A stretch of DNA of 64,000 bases from Eunapius fragilis (lineage: Eukaryota > Porifera > Demospongiae > Spongillida > Spongillidae): NCBI GenBank assembly GCA_963681505.1, contig OY811985.1:5764859-5828858 (forward strand). Direction: 5' to 3'. The notes under the pieces were generated by a model. That model was not told where the DNA came from and ran no database searches. It saw only the letters and a program-made list of their open reading frames with translations. The translations under genes and the position numbers were made by a program. How positions within the stretch are numbered: position 1 is the first letter of the stretch; each line of letters begins with the position of its first letter. This document shows positions 57,542-64,000 of this stretch, piece after piece.

Positions 57542-59524
57542 ATGCCAACCGCCGCCAGCTTTGAAATACCCCGCGTTGGTGACTTTAGTTTAACGCCCGC
57601 CGATTTCTCCTACTGCACAGGCGCCATGGTAGACACGAAGGCCGCTGTGACGGAGGATGTAGTATATCGTATCGAAGTGTCTCTGTCGAGTCGCAAAAGC
57701 TCGGTAGTCGTCCTCAGGACAATCGCGAAGCTGTACTCCCTACACAACAATGGAGGGGACGCCGAGTGGAAAATGCTCGCCTACGGTGTCCCGTGTATCC
57801 TCTTGCAGAGGTTGACGACAGAACACAACTCGCCTTTTGCGGTCAAGGTAGTCATAGCCGAGCTAGAAACGGGAAGCGTTCAATGGGAAGGAGAAGTGAA
57901 CCACGACAGCCAGTACCAGGCCATGCAGGCCAACTTTCACGCCTTTGCGGTCAACAAACAGACGTTTGCCCTTCAGTTCGTGAGCCCGCCAGAAGCTAGT
58001 CGCATGTTGGTGTCGGTGAGGGATTACATCAGACAAAAAGAAGAGACCGACATTGTTAACTTCAACCAGAGCAACCAAGGGAAGAGCAAGTCGAAGCCTA
58101 AAAGGAAAACGTCGAAGAAGAATATATCTACCCCGTCCAACTTCAAGCATGTGACCAGTGTGACAAGCCAGCGTCGCCCAAATGCAGACGAACTTAGCGG
58201 TAATTTCACGCGTCACCTGAGTTTCAATGCTGGAGACAGGTCGAAACCATCCCAGAATGGGACAGCAAGTGAACAGCAGACCCCTTCTAGTCCCCAAGGG
58301 AACCCCCTTTATGCAGAAATAGGGGAGCACCTATTGGAAGAGAAGGGTCCCTCTGCCCCTCCCCACAACAGCGCGGCCCACCAACTGCAGCACCATCCAG
58401 GCCTGCCCCCTCAGAACCACATGGGCCCTCTGATGAGGGGGTCTGTGAGGTTACCAAGGAGACAAGAGGAACAGGAAGGTGATGATGAAATTGACGAGCC
58501 GTTGATTGAAAGAGGCTCTCTGAGACACTCTCTCCCTTCCCACCTCAAGCAACGGGTCAGGGTACCACTATCCAAGGTGAACTTTGAAGGCCCGCATAAT
58601 AACCCTCTCCAGTCGAGGCCGGGACTGAACCCTGAGCAGGCAGATGTGGGTTTGGGGCACACCCCCTACCCTCTCGCCCCCGGGGGACAGAGGCTGGAAC
58701 AGGGCCCCATGCTTTCAAGCCAGCCCAACTTGGCCGCTAGCAGGGAAAGCACTGCATCTCAACAGTTTACAATGCAGCCACCTCAGTGGCCACCTTCAGC
58801 TCTTCAGCCAAAGCCATATCCAGACTATGGCTACCAGGGTAACTTGGAGCCTGGACACAACAGTCTACCCAGGCCGTCCAGCAACAACCAGTTCAGTTCC
58901 GCCTACGCCAGTAACCTCAGACAGCTCTCAGCTGGGTCCATGAGCGCTTCGATGCCTTCTATGGAGAGAGGAGGATTCGCCGGGGCACCGCTGCAAGTGC
59001 CGTCTTTGGCGCCACTGCTGGAGTACGGAGGAGCAGGTGTGAATGGGTTACCGGCCCCTCCTCCTAACCTCTTCAACCCTTCGCCACACCTGCGCGCGGG
59101 GGCCTCTCATCCCGGTGCCGCCTCCGCGCCAAATCCGTACGCAGGTCCAAGCCCGCCTTTTGTTCCTCCTCCGGCATTTTCGCACCCCCACCGTACCGCT
59201 CCCGTTGCGTCGTCAGCGTCTACCACGCCCACGACTCCTTCCACGCCTTCCACGCCGACACCCTCTCCCGCCGTGAGCGCATCATCGAACGCATCTAAAA
59301 CAGCCCCTCCCTCCGCCCAGCCGAGCCCGATCTACGACGTTCTCCCGCCACTTCAGCAACCTTCCCCGAGACTCGACAAGGTGGACTCCGACATTCCTCC
59401 GAAGCAGGACTTTCGGGCCAGGCCGCAGTCGTCGTACGCGCCGTGGACCGCGGGTATACGGAACGGAGCAACACTGGGACACGATAGCTTACGAAGTGCT
59501 GACCTCCATGCTACTGACGTGTAA
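57542..59524 (+). CDS. WASP-like protein: WH1, basic region, CRIB-like motif, no VCA; single exon
   Basis: Cytoskeletal signalling protein by domain content. The first ATG of the frame is at 57542 (MPTAASFEIPRVG), 660 residues, intronless. A WH1/EVH1 domain at about residues 30-160 shows LYSLHNNGGDAEWKM, YGVPCILL, LETGSVQWEGEV, FHAFAVNKQTFALQF and PPEASRML. A lysine-rich patch (KSKSKPKRKTSKK) runs directly into ISTPSNFKHVTSV (about 58121-58160), matching the WASP basic-CRIB segment (consensus ISxPxxFxHxxHVG), though the final HVG is SVT. The rest is proline/serine-rich, with possible SH3 ligands and the tyrosine motifs NPLYAEIGEHL and SPIYDVLPPL. No WH2, central or acidic region is present and the protein ends ADLHATDV. 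Function is inferred. Confidence 0.72.
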   Translation: MPTAASFEIPRVGDFSLTPADFSYCTGAMVDTKAAVTEDVVYRIEVSLSSRKSSVVVLRTIAKLYSLHNNGGDAEWKMLAYGVPCILLQRLTTEHNSPFAVKVVIAELETGSVQWEGEVNHDSQYQAMQANFHAFAVNKQTFALQFVSPPEASRMLVSVRDYIRQKEETDIVNFNQSNQGKSKSKPKRKTSKKNISTPSNFKHVTSVTSQRRPNADELSGNFTRHLSFNAGDRSKPSQNGTASEQQTPSSPQGNPLYAEIGEHLLEEKGPSAPPHNSAAHQLQHHPGLPPQNHMGPLMRGSVRLPRRQEEQEGDDEIDEPLIERGSLRHSLPSHLKQRVRVPLSKVNFEGPHNNPLQSRPGLNPEQADVGLGHTPYPLAPGGQRLEQGPMLSSQPNLAASRESTASQQFTMQPPQWPPSALQPKPYPDYGYQGNLEPGHNSLPRPSSNNQFSSAYASNLRQLSAGSMSASMPSMERGGFAGAPLQVPSLAPLLEYGGAGVNGLPAPPPNLFNPSPHLRAGASHPGAASAPNPYAGPSPPFVPPPAFSHPHRTAPVASSASTTPTTPSTPSTPTPSPAVSASSNASKTAPPSAQPSPIYDVLPPLQQPSPRLDKVDSDIPPKQDFRARPQSSYAPWTAGIRNGATLGHDSLRSADLHATDV

Positions 59525-59705
59525 ATATATTTGCATTACGAGTGTGTGTTTTAAGTGCGCGCATGTGTGAGTATGTGTTGCGCGTACGGTGAGAAGAGTG
59601 AGCACATGTATTATGTGTGTACGTATGCGGAATAATGTTTTTTTTTTTTGAAGTACGTGTACTAGTACTGTCCTCCCACGCGTCGCGCGTTGGAAAGAAA
59701 AAAAA

Positions 59706-60525
59706 ATGGCTGCGGCTGAAACGGCTTACGTTGCTTCTACTCACGATGACGATGCTTTTCAAACGGATTGTGAGGACTTGGCCAAAGAATTCATCAAGCT
59801 TTATTTCAAAGATTTGAAACATGTCAGCAAAGGAACTGGAGAACAAATTGCATATGAGTACGTGCCGGATCAGTCTAACGACAAACAGGCTTGTCGAGTC
59901 GTTGCCGAAAGGCTGAAGGAAATTAGTGACGAACAGATCGAGAGAGGATTCGACACGGAAATGGCTAGTCGGTCTGTGTTTGAGATTGGACAACAGCAAT
60001 TCACAGCAATGTGTCGATCCGCCCTTGTGAAGTGTTCCGATATCATTACCAGTGGATGGCAGCAGGTTTACACTGTATGTTACGGCGTGGCGAGGGTCGT
60101 AGAAGAGCTTCGACAGCAGCCCGGCTACCCGGAATCACACCGAAGACAACGAGAGGTTCACATACAGCGGTTCGTCGGACCCACCATGCAGGACCTTGGA
60201 CTGGACGTTTGGATAGAAGAACATGGCGGCCTGGTAAGGATTATTAATTTGATTTAGCATTGAGAGCAAAACGATTCGGTGCCTCGAATTGGTAACCAGT
60301 AATGTACTGTTGTACGACCGGTATTGAAAGTTTGGGTGTCTGTAGTATAAAATATATTAAGGGGGCTTCAGCTGGGAAGGTTTAGTGTGAGGTGGAATAG
60401 GTGAGTTGGGATAGGTTTGGTGGGAAGGGTACCTTGGTTCCTGCAGTTGAATCTTAATCTTTACTTCATAGAAACAAACCCCAGTAGAGGCAGACACCAA
60501 GGTCCACATTGAAAGTTCTGTCTGA
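59706..60525 (+). CDS. Bcl-2-family-like protein C, 2 exons
   Basis: Exon 1 is 59706-60233 and exon 2 is 60472-60525, 193 residues. Alpha-1-like helix: EDLAKEFIKLYF. BH3-like: VVAERLKEISDEQIERGFD, where the usual Gly before Asp is Ser. BH1-like: IITSGWQQVYTVCYGVARVV. BH2-like: LDVWIEEHGGL. Exon 2 encodes KQTPVEADTKVHIESSV and stop with no anchor. It is more diverged from A and B than B is from A in the N-terminal half but almost identical to B from the BH2 region back to REVHIQRFVGP. Only exon 2 of this gene survives in the left arm. Confidence 0.75.
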
Positions 60526-61116
60526 GTGCTGCAGATTACATCTTTTGTGATTGTTTGCGAAGAAGGTGGAATTGCAAGAAGGAATTATACTCTGAACTGA
60601 GTTTTGTGGAATGGATGAATAAGTTTTATTATTTTATTACACTACACATTGTAGTGTTTGTAATTGTAATAAAATGTGTGTGTGTATGTATCACTGTGAT
60701 GATATCATTCTTCATATTAATGTGATGATATCATTCTTCATATTAATGTTACTGATTTAAAACATGGAATTCTAGTCTTAGAGCTCTAGGTGATCTTTTC
60801 ATGGCTTCACACTGATGTTACCATGACCTCATATTAGTGATGGTGCATTGCTACTGTGTTCTAATTATAAGGAGGATGGTGAATAGGCAAGAGTGCAGTA
60901 CCTCCATAAGTCAAGGATTGTTTGACCTTGCAAGGGCAAAAAGAATAGTACAAAATAGCGATGTTTGAGACCCATACTGTTTTTTAAAATTGCCATGAAG
61001 ATAGGATTTGACATATTTGATGCGGATAACTTACTATAGTTCTATTGTTAGAAGAGAGGTTTTTAAACTGTAGGAATCGAGATCAACCAACACTTAGTTT
61101 TGCTTCTATAATCACC

Positions 61117-61398
<282 letters not shown>

Positions 61399-61460
61399 CG
61401 CGTGTGTTTTGTCGGGTTCCAATTACATGCGGCGGACCCCACCCACGCGGCGTTGAAATA

Positions 61461-62101
61461 ATGGCGCTATTGGCAGAAGCTCAGACGCCCCTCGAAGAAG
61501 ATGGAGATGAGGCGTTCCTGACGGAATGCGAAAGCGTGGCAAAAGAATTCGTCAATCTCTACCTTGAGAACGTTCCCGTCACCAAAGGTCCCTTGAGAAC
61601 GTCATCGTCCGGCGACCAAGCCGTCCACAACCAAGCTGCACAGGCCGTGGCTCGAAGGGTCAAAAGCATTGGAGACGAATTCGAAGCCATGGTGGATAAG
61701 CAACTTAACACAATAATGGCCAGGCAGTCGGTGTTTGAGATGGGACTACCGCAGTTCACCAAGACGTGTCGTGCTGTCCTTGTCAATTGTTCCAGCAGCA
61801 TGGTCAGCGGATGGCAGCAGGTGTACACGGTCTACTACAGCATGGCGAAGATTATTCAAGAGCTTCGACAGCAGCCCAGCGTTCCGGAATCATCCCGAAG
61901 ACTACGCGAGGTTCACATACAGCGGTTCGTCGGACCCACCATGCAGGACCTCGGACTGGACGTTTGGATAGAAGAACATGGCGGCCTGGTAAGGGCTACT
62001 AATTTCAGCCATTGAGGTCTCTAATAGCGTGAGCTCTGTCGTGTATAGTCCTAGCTTTATAAGGAGTAACGTTGTTGGATATTTCTAGTCGGCTTATCGT
62101 G

Positions 62102-62172
<71 letters not shown>

Positions 62173-62310
62173 TGTGGTGTGTGTGTGTGTGTGTGGTGTA
62201 TGTGTGTGTGTGTGTGTGTGTGGCAGAAGCCACCATAGCATAAATTTTCTTTTGCTTTGTAGAAGAACCAAGGTCTAAAAGCTGCAGACACCAAAGTTGA
62301 AGTTGTATAA
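61461..62310 (+). CDS. Bcl-2-family-like protein B, right copy, 2 exons
   Basis: Exon 1 is 61461-61988 and exon 2 is 62263-62310. The predicted 191-residue protein is identical to the left copy, with BH3-like SIGDEFEAMVD, BH1-like SGWQQVYTVYYSMAKI, BH2-like VWIEEHGGL and tail ADTKVEVV. The second intron end is followed within the exon by a stop, so no anchor is encoded in this splice form. Confidence 0.75.
62104..62222 (+). repeat. (GT)n microsatellite
   Basis: Right-arm counterpart of 39591-39711, in the intron of gene B. Confidence 0.95.
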
Positions 62311-63233
62311 ACAATAAAATGTGAGTGGCTGAGAAAGATTTTACCCTTTATACTTCATATATGCCGCTTATACATGTGTTGTGTGTGTATTGTATCCCTT
62401 CCCCACTCAAAAAGAATCAAAGCTATTTAATGTTGAGCTGGCCCAAGTATGTTATTGATCTACTGATTGTGCAGTGGCACCTCGTACCCACTTCAGGGGG
62501 GAGGGGGGGGGGGGGGGGGGGGGGGGGGGTCATAATGAGAATGAAAAGCTGGCCATAATATTTTTGTTAGTGTTAGCCGGTGTATATTTGTAATGCGAGG
62601 AAACCAACACTGACAGGTTGATAAACAGTGAACACTAGAAGGGCCGGCATACATGTGGATCAACGTACTGTTATATTGCCTGCAACTAAACTTTTAACTT
62701 TAGCTCGGTGAATTAACGCTTTTCATTTGAGTTGCAGGTGATAAATTGCCGACCGTACGGCTGAGCTTCATCAGGTGTCTGATTGCACTCTAGATAATTG
62801 CTGTTGTGCAGTTTTATCGTTATATTAGGAAACCATATCTTTCATGATGTCTCTCTGCAAATTTTTTTACCGCCGCCCCCCCCCCCCCCCCCCCCACCCC
62901 CCAAATCCCCCAACTCCAACACATTTTGAAGTTTAAAGCTTCATGACAAACAGGGGTCAGGTTCAGGTGGACAGTAAAGCTTATTGAGAAGGTCTCCGTG
63001 CCATTCAGCGCCATTGCATACTAGCCTGCTGTAAGTAACAGCCATGTCATATGTAATGGCCCACTGAGGGACCTGGCTTAATACTGCACTGGTTGACTTG
63101 TGACTACAACATCAGGTTTAATTTGCGCATTCAGCTTCCGCTGGGCGGACACATCTCTACCATTTGCTTAATTTTAAAGAAATGTTTAATTATACGATTT
63201 ACTGCCGCAATTGCAATAAGGGTAAGAAAAAAA

Positions 63234-63962
63234 ATGGAATCAACTATGTGTCCCGGGGTTAGCTCTCTCGACAATGACGAGGAAAAGTTCTTAGTTCAAT
63301 CCGAAAACGTCGCGGGAGAATTTCTTACTCTATTCATGTCGGACAACAAGAAGGGAACACAATGGAAGAGTCCAAATCTGTTCTCCGTGGCTACAAAGCA
63401 AGCAGAACTCGTTCGCCACGACCCCACATCGTTGGCTGTGGCGCGGAGGCTCCGAGAAATAGGGGACGGAATTCAGGACAAGGTCGACGCAGAACTGACC
63501 GCAATACTGGCCAAGCAGTCCTTAATGGAGATGGGATTGGAACAGTTCACTAGGATGTGTCGGAACACACTGACCAGGTGTTCCAGTAGCATTACCAACG
63601 GATGGCAGCAGGTGTTCACTGTCTACTACAGCATGGCGAGGATCGTAGATGAGCTTCGACAGCAGACCAGCGTTCCGGAATCATCCCGAAGCCTACGCGA
63701 GATCCACTTACAGCGGTTCGTCGGATCTGCCATGCAGGACCTTGGGATAGATTCATGGGTAGAATCCAACGGCGGCCTGGTAAGTACGCACTGTCTTTAG
63801 CTAGTTATGATTTTCCTAATTCTATATGGGAGTAAACAGCATCTATAGCGAGTATGAATATTCCTATTGAAAGAATTTTTCCTTTCTCTCCAGGATAATT
63901 TACCTAAGGTAGACGTGACCTTAGTATCATCAACAGCACCGATTTCTGGCACAGAGGTCTGA
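63234..63962 (+). CDS. Bcl-2-family-like protein A, right copy, 2 exons
   Basis: Exon 1 is 63234-63779 and exon 2 is 63894-63962, 204 residues, identical in prediction to the left copy. BH3-like RLREIGDGIQDKVD, BH1-like NGWQQVFTVYYSMARI, BH2-like SWVESNGGL, tail ending ISGTEV. An in-frame extension upstream (from 63093) lacks family similarity, so the ATG before ESTMCPGVS was chosen. Confidence 0.75.
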
Positions 63963-64000
63963 AATATTAACATTGACTGAAAAGACAACACATAATATGT

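Noticed and set aside
57863-58330. 155-residue minus-strand ORF
   Set aside because: Antisense to the WH1 and CRIB coding region and without family similarity.

Overview
The window is animal genomic DNA, most likely from a sponge or another early-branching metazoan. Every recognisable gene has a human counterpart, introns are short with GT-AG ends, and genes are packed head-to-head or tail-to-tail. CA/GT microsatellites, G/C homopolymers and minisatellites fill the introns. The taxon is inferred from gene style, gene content and divergence, not from a marker gene. Two runs of exactly 200 N (3597-3796 and 41492-41691) are assembly gaps of unknown true size.

Layout, left to right. 1-10748 (-): acetyl-CoA carboxylase, complete at its 5' end and cut by the window in the carboxyltransferase half. 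11048-13252 (+): CELF/Bruno RNA-binding protein. 13632-14906 (-): TMEM135. 15015-15657 (-): ribosomal protein eL42. 15763-16975 (+): mitochondrial ATP synthase subunit b. 17080-18762 (+): mitochondrial acyl-CoA dehydrogenase. 19390-21285 (-): SAXO4-like ciliary protein. 21359-28438 (+): myosin phosphatase targeting subunit, 19 exons. 28933-30915 (-): IBA57. 31095-33463 (-): DEAD-box helicase DDX51. 33783-37726 (+): EF-hand-like, coiled-coil, KASH-like tail-anchored protein. 37843-41364 (-): Bcl-2-like gene cluster, left copy. 41700-47600: repeat-rich, with a segmental duplication, a decayed piggyBac-like transposase and several MITE-like elements. 47641-48474 (-): CLN8. 49830-54885 (-): transaldolase. 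55058-55478 (+): doubtful small gene. 57542-59524 (+): WASP-like protein lacking a VCA. 59706-63962 (+): three Bcl-2-like genes, right copy.

Much of the content is core housekeeping: lipid and pentose-phosphate metabolism, mitochondrial energy and Fe-S assembly, and ribosome biogenesis. Several gene pairs are divergent with short shared promoters (73-320 bp).

The most unusual feature is an inverted duplication. Positions 37805-41491 and 60345-64000 are reverse complements, apparently identical outside microsatellites and homopolymers. They carry the same Bcl-2-like genes (BH3, BH1 and BH2 recognisable). All three paralogues end in a short second exon that replaces the usual membrane anchor with a tail ending in valine (TEV, EVV, SSV). 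Other points of interest are the KASH-like tail, the VCA-less WASP-like protein, and a minisatellite grown from an exon/splice-donor junction in the carboxylase gene. All exon limits were read by eye from splice sites, frame continuity and family similarity; no search was run.
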